Source of the DNA: Tremella fuciformis
Taxonomy: Eukaryota > Basidiomycota > Tremellomycetes > Tremellales > Tremellaceae
DNA length: 64,000 bases
NCBI GenBank assembly: GCA_032768795.1
Contig: CP136490.1
Span: 868,001 to 932,000 of the forward strand
Reading direction: 5' to 3'
In this document: positions 42,312 to 54,073 of the stretch, piece by piece
How the letters are laid out: each line of letters starts with the position of its first letter
Numbering within the stretch: the first letter of the stretch is position 1
Notes under the pieces: generated by a model
What the model was told of the DNA's origin: nothing
Database searches by the model: none
The model's input: the letters and a program-made list of their open reading frames with translations, nothing else
Position numbers and translations under genes: made by a program

Positions 42312-45300
42312 CTACGCCCTCATCGTCGGCTCGATCCTGAGCGTCTTGTCTCCCGGGGCCCTGAGCGGTTTGGCTTCGTGTCGGCGTTGATAGACCCTCT
42401 TGCCCCACTTCCACAACTCAGTCATCGCGAGATACACGAGGATCATACCGAACTGGCGATCAGCATCTCTACCTCTGATGGCACGCCCTTATACTCACGA
42501 CGATGCCCCATTCCCATTTGAGCGAGCCGACAAGGAACACCTTGTCGTTGATGGTCGGAATGTAGATGACAGGGAAGGTCGCAAGTGTCAAGACGATCGC
42601 GCACCACAGCAGAATCTTGTTGTCCGTGAGGTCGACCTGGAACATCCCGCGCGAGAAGTGCTTGCACTCGAGTGAGTGAATCATGAGGATGATTACGAGC
42701 GTGGCGAAGCATGTGCCGCGAGCGAGGAAAACCGGGTCGCAGATGTCCGAGTCGGTCTCGTTGCAGTATCTGCCCAGATCTCCGGGATAATATCCCCAGA
42801 GGACGATGACAAAGTTGACGAGCGACAATGCTCCCATCAACAGACCGTAGAAGATGAGGTCGGCGTAGAACTCGAGAGTGAAGATGTGGTGGAACTCCGT
42901 TGGAGGGAGATCCATGGCGTCGGTTGCGGTGGGCTCAAGGCCCAGAGCAAGAGCAGGCGGCCCAGCTGAGAGTGTGTTGCTGATTCCATGAGCTGGCCCT
43001 CTCGTCAATATCACAACTCACATCCACAACGCCGCGACAGGCGAAAGAGGAAAGACCGATTGCCCATTCTCGTCTTTGAAAGCGAGACCGATCATGAGCA
43101 CGACGATCTCGGCAAGGTTGCCAGAGAGGAGATACTGTCACGTCAGCTTCGTGCGAGAGCGATGGCGAGCGTGAGGGCTGTGGACTGACCAGCAGGAACT
43201 TTGACAGGTTCTTGAAGACCGATCTGCCTTTTCGGATGGCACGGCAGATTGTCGCAAAGTTGTCATCCGCCAGTACGAGGTTCGACGACTGCTTGGCGAC
43301 ATCTGATCCTGTTCCCATACCGACGCCCACGTCTGCGCGCTTTAGAGCAGGCGAATCGTTGACCCCATCGCCGGTCATCACCGTGTGCTGCTTTCGCCTG
43401 TGGACTGCGTCCACCATCCGAACCTGTTCGTCAGTCCAAACACCATCAGCTACAAGCCATTTGCTTTACCTTGGTCTCGGGAGCGCAGCGGGCGACAACA
43501 AGTGGCAACTCCGGTAGCTGGTCAACTTGCTCGTCCGACATGGCATCGAACTGCTGCCCGGTCATGACCGCGTTCTTGCCGTACGACTTGTCCAAGATAC
43601 CGATAGAAAGTGCGATGGCGGTCGCTGTGGCGGGATGATCGCCAGTCAACATGCGCGGGGTGATACCGGCGCGTAGGCAGTCCGCCACAGCACCTGCAGA
43701 CTCCTTGCGTGGCGGATCGTAGATGCCGGCGAGACCCAAGAAGGCGAAACCGCGCTCGAACTCGTCCCTAGGCATACTGCGGACTTTGGCGGCTTCATCG
43801 ATCCCTAGTTTCTTGCCGCAGAGAGCGAGGACTCGCAGACCCTGCTCCGCAAGTTCCTCCACTCGTACATTTACATCTGCCGTTCGCTGCTCGTTGACTT
43901 CGGCTAATCCCTCCACAAGGACATCAGTGCATCGTTCCATCACCCGCTCAACTGCGCCTTTCATGAGACAGATAACATGCCCAGGGGTTCCATCGTCCGG
44001 GACGAAAAGGTATGCGATGGACATGCGCTTGACGGTCGAGTCGAAGGGGTGCTCGACAAGCTGCTCGTAGTGCCCCGCATGACCCGCTACTGGTGCCCGG
44101 TGTGCCGAGGGCACGCTCTGAGTCCGAGCCAGGGCGGCGTGTGAGTGAGTGAGAGAAGGCTTGCCGTGCCCGAGCTTGTGAGCGGCCACTTGAAGTGCAA
44201 TTTCAGTCGGGTCGCCATTTGCCTCCCATTGAGCATTCTCCTCGGCCGGTCTGTGCAGGGTGGCTTGATTGCAGAGCGCAGCGCAAAGGGCGAGCTCGCG
44301 CAGATTGCCCTCGAGCTCTTCGGGATGGACTGCACGCGCCTCGTCGTCCAACTCGTCCATCGTCTCAGACCTTTTTGGCGTTCTGCCTCCCAGGTCGAGG
44401 GTTTCGGATTTGGATTCGCTCGACTTAGGCACTTCGAAGCGTACTTCGCCGCGAGGGTAGAAGGGGTCGGAGCCCGTCTCGAAACTATACGACTGTCCTG
44501 CGGCGGTGTCCAGCGGGGCATGTTCGTTCGCACGACTGTCGATAGCAGGAACCCAGAACTTGCGCACGACCATGCGACCAACGGTCAGGGTGCCAGTCTT
44601 GTCTGAACAGACGTTCTCCACGCCGGCCAGGGCTTCGATGGCGTCCATACGCCTCACGAGGGCGTTACGCGATGCCAAATCGGTGGACGCGCGCGCCAAT
44701 GTGAGAGAAACAACGGCGATGAGCGAGGCTGGAAGGATCGACACGGCAGCTGCAACTGCATATGTTGCGACCGATAGGGGGACGTCGCGGAACCCAGTCG
44801 AAGCCACTACAATGACGGCGATGACGATAGCCCAACCGAGCAGGATGTATGCGAGCTGGTTGAGTCTGTGCATGTCAGCAACAGTCCTACACCGAGAGGC
44901 GCGGAGGCAGAGTAGAGGACCGACTTGATTTGCAAAGGCGTCGTCTCCGCCACGCCCAGTACGACCTTGGTCTTGTGCCACCACGCAGCAAAGCCCCTGT
45001 CGGTACGTTTTGCCTTGGTCTCGAGGGCCTGGGCGATCTTGCCAATCTCGGTCGACATGCCAGTGGCGACCACCACTGCCCTAGCACGACCCTTCGTGAC
45101 CTGTGCTCCTGCAAACACTAGACAAGTGCGATCCCTTTGCGTAAGCCCTGATCCACAGTGTGCTATGGTAAGCGCTGCTCACCCGACTGGGCAGTCGGCC
45201 TCATCATTCGGCTCGGCCTGCTTCGCCACGGGGAGCGACTCGCCCGTGAGGAATGCCTCGTCGCACTCGAGATTGCTCAGGAAGCCATCGAGTACCCTAG

Positions 45301-45969
45301 CGTCCGCAGGCACAATGTCGCCATTCTTCAGTAGCACAACGTCCCCAGGAGCGACATCATCGTTCGATACCACCTTGGTCTGCACGCCGGCCGGTGTCTG
45401 GCGTATGACCGTAGCTTGTGGCGCTCCGACCGACTCGAGGGACGCGACCGTCTGACGATCAGCTCTGCCTGTCTTGTCTATGTGCGCCCAGCTCACCTTC
45501 TCCGCCTGCCACTCTGTGTACGCGCCAACGGACACGTTGAGCACGACTAGGGCAGCGATGACACCACCGCTGATGAAGTCGGTCGTACCAAACGAAACCG
45601 CCATGGCGGCAACTGTACATCAGCCTTGTGTACTGTGGAACCAGGCTGCGGCGACATACTAAGTACGACAGACATGGCATTTCCCACCTGTCTCACGACG
45701 ATCTTGAGTGGGCTCGGGCGCTTAGGGGGCTTGAGGCGATTCGGACCATATTGCTCCAGCCGTCGCTCGGCCTCGGCCTGTGACAGGCCGTTCGTAGCGT
45801 CGCTCTGCAGCTCATGGACGACTTTGGCGGACGGAGCGATATGCGGAGGAAAAGACAGCGCCGAGGTGGGCTTTGCCGAGGCGGTAGGAGGGTCGGGAGC
45901 AGCTTTGAGCTTCTCGCTATTGGCGTAGCTGCTCTGCGTGATAGAGTAGGGGAGCTTGTCAGTCATCAT
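42312..45969 (-). CDS. ENA1: ENA-type P-type Na+ (K+) exporting ATPase
   Basis: Type IID P-ATPase that pumps Na+ and K+ out at the plasma membrane. About eight exons join to roughly 1,090 aa. Order: cation-ATPase N domain ([20 protein letters not shown]), [20 protein letters not shown] with [13 protein letters not shown], actuator loop with [18 protein letters not shown], phosphorylation site [20 protein letters not shown] (Asp in DKTGT), nucleotide domain ([13 protein letters not shown]), hinge [20 protein letters not shown], then the C-terminal membrane part with [45 protein letters not shown] and WEWGIV. The GLEP segment and the NLGR-C-like loop are typical of fungal ENA pumps rather than Pma1 or Ca2+-ATPases. 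The start at 45969 has two consecutive ATGs. Confidence 0.92.
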
Positions 45970-46552
45970 ACCACGCGCAGGGTCAGCGAATCAATGAAGG
46001 GGTCCTCCGTCTCTGCCCCAGACTCCTTATATGGGTCACCATGTCGGGCAGCACCTCGGTCAGCTGGGTCAGCCCGGCGTACGACGAGCATGCATGCTGC
46101 TTGTCCCGTCTTGGCGGTACTGCGGACCCATGGTGGTGCAATGTCGTGGTGCAAAAGACGCCTTGGCACGCTGTTACAAGCAGGGCGAGACGACGTGGAT
46201 ACGATCGCCGTAGAGATACGGGGAGGCTGTCGCCGTCGGCGGCGCACGTGAGGTGCAAGGACTGTAGATGCTTGGATGTGCCAAGTGCCGAGCTGTCGCC
46301 GAGACTTGGCACTTCTGGGCTTGAGATATGGTGGGGAACTGCGGGGAAGTGGATCGACCAAGAAACGCCAAGAGGCAAGAGGCCGGGTGGAGGACCGGAG
46401 GTGTACTCGGCATCACCGTCATTGGTCTCCTCTTCTCGAGTCTTTTACGGGCGCCAAGACGGCGACGATATCTCGGTCATACGTGACGATACATGTCATG
46501 TCAACATAAAATGCGTAAAAGACGGCCATGACGGCCGGTACGGTACAATAGA
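45970..46552. promoter_or_regulatory. ENA1 upstream region
   Basis: Lies between the ENA1 start and the RAD7 stop. A TATA-like CCTTATATGG is at 46024-46033, about 60 bp above the ENA1 ATG. At 46239-46246 the + strand reads GCGGCGCA, which fits the yeast Crz1 element GNGGC(G/T)CA; a match of this looseness is expected by chance about once in seven such regions. No gene is visible. Confidence 0.4.
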
Positions 46553-48534
46553 TCAGATCGCATGAGTCTCGATGCCAATGACCTGGACACCCTTCTTCCG
46601 AGGCACCGCGTCCGAGAGCTGGTTACAACCCCACACTTTGACTTTTTGAATCCTCTCGCATCCGTCCAGGATATCTTTGAGCGTCCAGTCTGTCACCTCC
46701 CTACACCATCCCAGGTCCAGCTCCTTCAGGTTCTTCAGCGCCTTGACATGCGAAAGCGAAGCGGCCGGAGCCTGCCTCCACCCGAGAAGGCTGAGTTTCT
46801 CGATGCTCTTCCCAGAATGCTGAATGAGAGCTTCCAATGCCCCATCCTTCAAGTCGTGGCCTTTCTCCAAGTCAAGAGTCTCGAAGCCCTTGGACTTTGT
46901 CGTCTGGAAGAACTCTGCGAGACCCTCGTCGGTGAGTTCGACTAGGTGACGCAGATAGAGGTGTTTGAGATTCGGACAAGCTGCTATCGCTGGAAGGACG
47001 GCGTCGGTCAACTCGGGATTGTCGGACAAATTGAGTGACACGAGGTTTTTGCCTATTCGTTCGAGAAGAGCAATGACGGACTCGTCTGAGAGAGTAGTGC
47101 CGGGTGCCGACAGGTCCAACAAGGTGAGCTTCTTCAGCTTGCTTAATGGCTCGAGGAAGTCGGCATTCATCTGCCCAATCTCGCAGAGCCGCAGTTGCGT
47201 GAGATTCGGACATTGCTTGACGAGTGTTTCGACTGTCTCCAAGTCGATGCGGGGTGATTGAGTGACCATGAGCGTTTCTAGACGTTTCCCAGTGCCTTTG
47301 ATCAAGGCCAGCCAGCCCTCCTTGCGGACAAGGAAAGGCGCAAAGAGCTCCACGACTTTAAGATGTTTCAAGGTCTTGCTCCAGTGGACGAGTGAGTTCG
47401 TGCTGAGCTGGCCGCAGAGGTGAAGGTGAAGAGACTCGAGATTCGGACAGAGGTTCGCCATTGCAATATAAGACTCTTCCACGAGACCTATTCATCAGCA
47501 AACATGGACACCTCAGGACAGGCGCTGACCTGTGCAGTCGTACATCGTGAGCTCCGTACGGTCCTTGTGATAGAAGAGCGATGCCGTCTCATGAGTTCTG
47601 ATGATGAGTACTTCCATGAGCCGTTGTGGGAGTGCTCACAAGCGTCGACTCTTCGAGATGATCCTGCAGACTTTGTCCATGTTGACACCCCCTATATCAC
47701 CGAGCTGTTCCACATCCTCGATGTATCTGCCGATAATCTGAAATCAACACAACAAACCATCGGTGATGCGGGCAAATCACCTTAATGCAGATATCGCCAA
47801 GTGTGAGGGCACCTTTACGAGTCTCGTAGTGGACGACCTTGCTCCTGTCGTCCTTCTTGGCAGCGCCTTTCTTCGCCGTAGCTTTCTTGGGCTTGGCAAA
47901 CGGGTCCACACCGAGGGCATAGCAGCAATCGACGCAGAGCCAAGTCATAGGTTCCGCCGGGTGTTCCTTGGTATACACGGTGACCGTGAACTTCTTGCCA
48001 CACTCGCCGCAGTCCATGAACTCCCCGACACCTTTGAGAGGCTGCTTCTTCGCAGTGGTCTTATTGCTGGGCGTAGCCGTCCCGCTGGGACCGGCAGTAG
48101 ATACGGGCGTCGATTCCGCATCGAGGTCATCCGAGTCCACCGACGCCGCTCTGCGTCTCTTGGCAGGTCTGATATCCTGCATATCAGCAACATGCTAAGG
48201 GTACCATGAAATGACTCACCTCGTCTTCCTCGGGATCACCCTCGCCTGGCTCTGTCGGGCCAGCGACAACTGTCCGCGCTGTCACAGCGCCGGCGGGCTC
48301 GATGCCTGTCATATCCTCCGGACCGTCCGCTTCCACATGGTGCTCCTCCTGATTGGCATTGAGAGAAGACGTATTGCCCCATGTCGTCAGCTGAGCAGAC
48401 GGTTCCACACCCAGCCCCTACTCAGTCAGCCTCGTGCAGCGAGTGTCCGATAGCGCCATGCTCACCGCAAGAAAAGACGTCAGCGCCGAGGCGGGACCTC
48501 TGACGGCGCCCGCGGCTCTCCTGTTGCGCGACAT
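46553..48534 (-). CDS. RAD7: Rad7, global-genome nucleotide excision repair protein
   Basis: With Rad16, Rad7 recognises lesions in non-transcribed DNA and acts in a cullin-type ubiquitin ligase. The N-terminus MSRNRRAAGAVRGPASALTS then FLA is the family signature. An acidic disordered stretch and a basic patch (RPAKRRRAAS) follow. The zinc-ribbon-like region DCGECGKKFTVTV with WLCVDCCYALG comes next (two CxxC), then YETRKGALTLGDICIKIIGR and YIEDVEQLGDIGGVNMDKVC. The C-terminal 300 residues are leucine-rich repeats (LESLHLHLCGQLST, NLTQLRLCEIGQM, NLVSLNLSDNPELTD, NLKHLYLRHLVELTDEGLAE, NLKELDLGWCREVTDWTL). The start at 48534 is fixed by the signature. It is divergent from CDC8, 162 bp apart. 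Confidence 0.94.
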
Positions 48535-48696
48535 GCTGTCTGGTCCGAGATGAGAAGAAAGAGAGTCGGGGAGAACGAGTGCGAATAAATGAGTTTTTCA
48601 GGACGGATGATCGGACTGGAAAGTGGAGGTCCCAGCTCCAGTCAGCTGACGAGGACGGCGCGTCCTCGACGCGTCGTTCGTCAATGCCGAGACAAG

Positions 48697-49473
48697 ATGA
48701 CGAGGGGCGCCTTCATCGTCTTTGAGGGGCTGGACCGCTCGGGCAAGTCGACGCAAGTCGCGCGGCTCGTGAGCCGACTCGAGAAGGATGGCAAGAGGGT
48801 CAGGCTGCAGAAGTTTCCAGGTATGTTGTCAACGCGGGCCTGTGCGCCGGGGAAGCTCATGGAGCAGATAGGACGACGGCTATTGGGAAGATGATCGATG
48901 CGTACCTCCAGAGCAAGGCTGAGATGGACGATCATGCGATCCATCTTCTCTTCAGCGCAAATCGCTGGGAGTGCGCGTGAGCCTAGACACCAAGAGAGTC
49001 GATACCGAATCTGATGGGAGCAGGAAGAGTATACTGCGAGACCTCGAGCAAGGCATCACCGTCATTGCTGACCGCTATGCGTTCTCAGGTATTGCTTTTA
49101 CGGCTGCCAAGGTAGGTCATGCAAAGGCTGTACAAGTTGAAGCTGAGTGCAGGGGTTGCCATTTGACTATTGCCTCAACCCCGACGCCGGACTGCCTCTG
49201 CCCGACCTGTCGCTCTTCCTGACCCTCTCGCCTGACGTTGCCGCATCTCGCGGCTCGTACGGCGAAGAGCGGTATGAGACACTTGAAATCCAGCGGAAAG
49301 TCAGAGAACAGTTCGCGCTCGTCTCAGCCGAGGTGGAGAGACGGCACGGCGCAGGACGGTGGTGCGAGGTCAATGCCGACGGCACGATGGACGAGGTGGA
49401 AGCGCAAATCTGGGCTACACTACGGACAGTCTTCGAGAGTGATCTGGGAGGAGTAGGGACACTTTGGACATGA
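48697..49473 (+). CDS. CDC8: Thymidylate kinase
   Basis: Phosphorylates dTMP to dTDP. Four exons join in frame: MTRGAFIVFEGLDRSGKSTQ (P-loop), LVSRLEKDGKRVRLQKFP, then DRTTAIGKMIDAYLQSKAE with DDHAIHLLFSANRWE, then ILRDLEQGITVIADRYAFSG (the DRY/LID base-binding segment) and after the last intron GLPFDYCLNPDAGLPLPDLS, LFLTLSPDVAASRG and YGEERYETLEIQRKVREQF. Length is about 210 aa, as usual. An in-frame ATG at 48589 would add 36 residues, but they are not family-like, so the start before TRGAFIVFEG is preferred. It converges tightly on DPP1, with 37 bp between stops. Confidence 0.95.
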
Positions 49474-49510
49474 TGCATTGATAGATCTCGACACACGCTG
49501 GCGGGCTGCG

Positions 49511-50926
49511 TCAGCGACCTGCGTTTCCGCTCCTCCAGGCGATCTCCTCTTCGCTGGGTCGGGGCCGAGTGCCGTTCTCCTCGCTGCTCAGCAGGCGGAC
49601 GCCTGGTAACCCGGCCTCTTCGTATCCATCGTACTCATCGTCAGACACCCGAGGGGCGAGGGGAAGATTGCACTGAGGATGCCGCAGGGAAGCTACACTG
49701 TCAGCTGTATCCCCACACTGAGACAAGGCCGATGCTTACGGTAATAGGTCCGGTAGGAGACCCATGCTGGGAATGAGCGTCAAGCCCGCGGACAAGATGT
49801 GATGCTCACAGATGAAGATGCCTAGGACAGATCCGACGAGCACATCCTGCCAATGATCTGCTAATCAGGACTCGATTATTGACAGAAGACAGACGTACGT
49901 CTATTGTCTTCCGTCCGCGAGATGGCGACCATGGCCCCACCAAGCAGAGGAGATAAGGCGAACCAAGCCCTCGTGCGGTGACCTCGTTTGTCCCACAGAT
50001 GCATCTTGCCAGCAAGGTAGAAGGCCAGGAAGCCAAGTCCAGCAAACGATACTGGCCGTCAGTAGCCAGCATCTTAATCCGTCACGCTACTTGCAAGAGC
50101 TGTGACCGCTAGGAAAACTCTGAAACGTCAGCTGGATGTCCCACCAGAGAATGGAGGCTGACCTTGAAGCCGTCATCAAGTAGACGCTGATTGGTCGTGG
50201 TACAAATATCGACAGTGGACAGCCCATACAACGGCGCATCATGAGCCCCGACATCAGGCAGGCAGCGGTTGATCAGGTCCGGCCTGGGACGACCAACGCT
50301 CATCTGACCGTCAGGTCTTTAACGATGTGAACGTGGTCAGGTCTACTTTGACGATCTGTGTGACCACTCCAGTCATGGTATACGACATGAATAGACCTTC
50401 ATATCAGCTGTCACGCTCACGGCTCTGTTGAGGCACTGACCGATGAGCGAGTTGTGCACATCCCAGCCATTACGAGCGACAAAAACGCTGATGGGCGCGA
50501 CCACGAGCAGCGGTATACCGACCGAGATAAACACGAGGAGACTTTCGTGTCAACTCCTTCCTCCGGCGTCGGCGTTTGCTCACTGCAGTGGGACACGTTC
50601 ATGCTCGGCAAAGGAATGCTGTATTGAGATGTCATTGAGCGAGAACTCGCGCTTGTGGCCACCGCTGCGCTCGAGGACGATCAAGACACCCCTGAGTGTG
50701 AGCAGCCGCGGGCGGGCTTGTACACAACGCACCACAGGACCACTACCAGTAGCCAGTCCACGGAGTAGCTCCGCACGATGGTTTGCAAAGAGACCTTTTC
50801 ATTTCCCCTTGCCAGGTCGTCCCCTTCACGCGTTTGAGCACCCAATACGCCGTCCGAGACGAGCTCCCGAGTCCGTACGGACGGAGCTGGGAAACAGTGC
50901 CGCACCGTGTCCGCGAAAGAGTCCAT
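49511..50926 (-). CDS. Lipid phosphate phosphatase (DPP1/LPP1, PAP2 family)
   Basis: Dephosphorylates diacylglycerol pyrophosphate, phosphatidate and related lipids at endomembranes. About nine exons join in frame to roughly 330 aa. The three PAP2 motifs are all present: KMSVGRPRP (KX6RP), SFPSGHSS (PSGH) and SRTEDNRHHWQD (SRX5HX3D). Hydrophobic segments surround them (VDWLLVVVLWGVLIVL, LVFISVGIPLLVVAPISVFV, LFMSYTMTGVVTQIV, LSFAGLGFLAFYLAGK, WQDVLVGSVLGIFI). The intron after SFPSGHSS has a GC donor (50052-50094). The C-terminal tail is acidic and hydrophilic. The start at 50926 is the first ATG of the open N-terminal exon. Whether it corresponds to DPP1 or LPP1 of yeast cannot be told. Confidence 0.9.
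50052..50094 (-). other. GC-AG intron in the PAP2 phosphatase gene
   Basis: The donor reads CTT|GCAAGT and the acceptor GGCCAG. The 43-nt removal joins SFPSGHSS to LSFAGLGFLAFYLAGK in frame. The nearby GT (3 bases on) would put the downstream exon out of frame. Confidence 0.75.
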
Positions 50927-51631
50927 GACTCGACGTCTACAAAAGGGTCACGGCGCGTCCCCGAACTGTACAGCACAGAGACGAGGCATCGCTGTCACCG
51001 ACGGGAGATGTCCGTCGCGGACGTCAGGTACGAAAATGCCACGCGAGACCAGGTTTTTCCCCGGTGGTTCTGGTCGGTAGTCGGCGAAAACCACCGGTGT
51101 TCTTTCTCTCGTGCTACGAACAGGCGGGGGTCCCGATTGCAGGCATGCTTTCGAATCTGCTGTATGCATGAGGACTCGGACATAGCTCTTGTCCGATCTC
51201 TCGTTCTCGATGCAAGCCGGAGACACGGGTAGAAACGGGGTCAATCTAGATTCCCGACACCGGGATTAGACCGGGTGTTGCCCCTGAGATTACCAAAGTC
51301 CCGCGGTTATTGTCCATTACCGCTGTAAAATAAATGTCAGGGTCCAGATAAGCCGAGAAGGACCGAAAAAGGAGGCAGGCAGCCTCTGTCAAAAGAGAGA
51401 GGCTCATTAGCGACGCTTCAGACCTCATCTGTATCACGGCGGGCAGATTGCTTCTCGCATCCTCTCGAGGCAGCGTTTCACCAGGCAGGCGGGAACGACA
51501 CTCGACTCGCTGTGAGGTGCAAGCGGTGTGAACAGCCAGGAGGAAATCAAGCAGACTTTTTCTCGCTCGCGTAAAAGTCTTCCTCCAGCCTCACATTCCG
51601 CTCGACCAAACTCCCTCTTTCACGTGCCAAC
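50927..51631. other. Divergent intergenic region, PAP2 phosphatase and NDE1
   Basis: About 700 bp between two divergent starts. It should hold both promoters. No coding exon, RNA gene or long repeat is visible. Confidence 0.4.
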
Positions 51632-53765
51632 ATGGCCATCCGCCAATTCTGTGAGCATATCTGGGCGCGACGCAGAGAGAGGTGCTGACAGCCATCAGCC
51701 CGCCCGGCTGTCATGCTGCGGCCTGCGAGCCTCGCGCGGCCTACGGTCCTGCCGCGATTGAGCCTCTTGGCCTCCACCCCTTCCCGCACCTTCGCCAACA
51801 CCCCGTTCCGCCTCGCTGAACCGGTCGTTCCCAACCCCCAGATTCCCTCGGAGAGCAACCTGCCCCCAGGAGCACAGATCATTGCCCCAAAGGTCAGCTC
51901 ACTCTCCAGCGATCCTCGATGTCGCAAGCTGACATCCATTGCAGCCTTACGTTCTCACCCGTTGGAGGCGTTTCTTGCAGAATTTCGGTCGGGTGACCCT
52001 GTTTGTCGTTCTCACCTCGGCTGGCGCCTTCCTGTATGGTGAGTTCCATTCGCGCGAGACCATCTGGACAGTCTGACAAACAGTCACGCAAAAAGCTACC
52101 CACCCCGGTGACCAGCTTCCTGCCGACTCGTCTAAACCCACCCTTGTCGTTCTCGGCTCTGGATGGGGTGCTACTTCCTTCTTGAAGAACCTCGACACCG
52201 AGGAGTACAACGTCGTTGTCATCTCGCCCAGGAACTACTTCCTCTTCTCCCCGCTCCTCCCTTCCGTCACCGTCGGTACCCTCGAGCCAAGGAGTATCAT
52301 TCAGCCCACTCGTTACATCACCCGCCACAAGAAGAGGCGCGTTGCCGTGTACGAGGCCGAGGCTCAGGATGTCGACCCCGTCAAGAAGACTGTCACCTTC
52401 CAGGGTAAGCTTGTCATCTCACGCGCCAGTGCTTGTCCTAATCAGTAGACATCTCAGACATTCGCGGCTCGGCCGATTCGGTCACGATCCCCTACGACTA
52501 CCTTGTCTACGCTGTCGGTTGCGAGAACCAGACCTTTGGCATCAAGGGTGTGACCGAGCACGCTTGCTTCCTGAAGGAGCTCAGCGACGCCGACAAGATC
52601 CGGACCAAGCTTCTTGACTGTACGTCAGGATTTATTGCACTACGCACAAATTCTGACTCTCAGGCATTGAGACTGCTTCCTTCAAGGACCAGCCTGACTC
52701 CGAGATCGACCGCTTGATGCACATGATTGTCGTCGGTGGTGGCCCCACTGGTGTCGAGTACGCCGGAGAGCTGCACGACTTCTTGATTGTGGGTTTCTTG
52801 CAGTTCCATTCAACGATGCTGACAAGCAGGACGACTTGAAGAAGTGGTACCCGGAAATCGCCGATCGTCTTCGCATCACCTTGATTGAGGCTCTTCCCAA
52901 TGTGCTGCCCGCCTTCTCGAAACAGCTCATCCAGTACACCGAGTCGACTTTCAAGGAGAACAAAATTGACGTCCTCACCCGCACCATGGTCAAGGACGTT
53001 ACGGACAAGTCGGTCATTGTCCAGGACCCGAACAAGGAGGTCAAGGAGATTCCTTACGGTCTTCTTGTCTGGGCCACCGGTAACACCTCGCGCCAGATCA
53101 CCCGCAACCTCATGGGCAAACTCGCCGCCGCCCAGAACCAGCGCCGCGGTTTGCTCGTCGACGACTACTTGTCGATGCTCGGTGCTGAGGGTATCTACGC
53201 TCTTGGTGACTGCACTGCCACGCAGTACGCCCCCACCGCCCAGGTCGCGTCGCAGCAGGGTATCTACCTTGCCCAGATGTTCGGCAAGATGGGACAGAAG
53301 GCCAAGGCCGAGAGGCAGCTGGCGGAGCTGCGAGCCACCCCCGGTACTCCCGCAGAGGAGATCGAGGCGGCTGTCAAGAAGCTCAACCGTGCCTCCAAGG
53401 TGACACCATTCCACTACTCTCACCAGGGCTCTCTTGCGTGAGTCTTTCTCATTGACCCAGAAGTCTGAGCTGAAAATCAGGTACATTGGCTCGGAGAAGG
53501 CCATTGCCGACTTGCCCTTCTTCAACGGCAACTTTGCCTCTGGAGGTGGCGCTGCCATGCTTTTCTGGCGATCAGCCTACATTGTTAGTCCACAGGCGGG
53601 CTGAGCAAGGCATCAGTGCTGATTAGCAGTCTACCCTCTACTCGGTTCGAAACAGGACGTTGGTCTTGGCTGACTGGCTCAAGGTCAAGCTGTTCGGACG
53701 GTACGTTTCAGCTAGTTGGTCAACGTGTCGCGAGCTGATTGTCCAGTGATGTGTCTCGGGAGTAA
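51632..53765 (+). CDS. Mitochondrial type II NADH dehydrogenase (NDE/NDI)
   Basis: Rotenone-insensitive NADH:ubiquinone oxidoreductase of the inner mitochondrial membrane. About nine exons join in frame; exon 1 encodes MAIRQF. The N-terminus is Arg/Ser/Ala-rich and looks like a presequence ([20 protein letters not shown]). A hydrophobic segment ([16 protein letters not shown]) precedes the first Rossmann motif [17 protein letters not shown] (FAD). Then come [37 protein letters not shown] and the second nucleotide motif [20 protein letters not shown]. Further on are [39 protein letters not shown] and the C-terminal membrane anchor region [20 protein letters not shown] plus RDVSRE. I saw no EF-hand. 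The hydrophobic segment after the presequence favours an external (NDE-like) enzyme, but orientation is inferred. Confidence 0.92.
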
Positions 53766-54073
53766 GTGCGAGATGGAAAAGGGGGATATGGCGGAGAGGA
53801 TAACATTGCTTTGGGCATTTTAGGCCTGGAATCGGATGCGTAGTGCTGCGTGGACAGTAATGGCGGAGCGGATGTGGGGATACGACAATGATTTGAGCAA
53901 TATTACCTGCAGTGCGCATGCAACAACCATAGAGGGCCGTGCTGCCGTTGCTTTCATTGTACGAGTGTGGCGAATTCATTTAGCAATCAAGCCACTCTTT
54001 GCCTCCACCGCCAGCGACCGGTTGAGTCACCTTTCGACTCTCCATCAGTAATCTCTGTATTGCACTCCCCAGG

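Noticed and set aside
51230..51345. Possible tRNA-like GC-rich hairpins
   Set aside because: No B-box (GGTTCGANNCC) or acceptor-stem pairing could be aligned to a cloverleaf.
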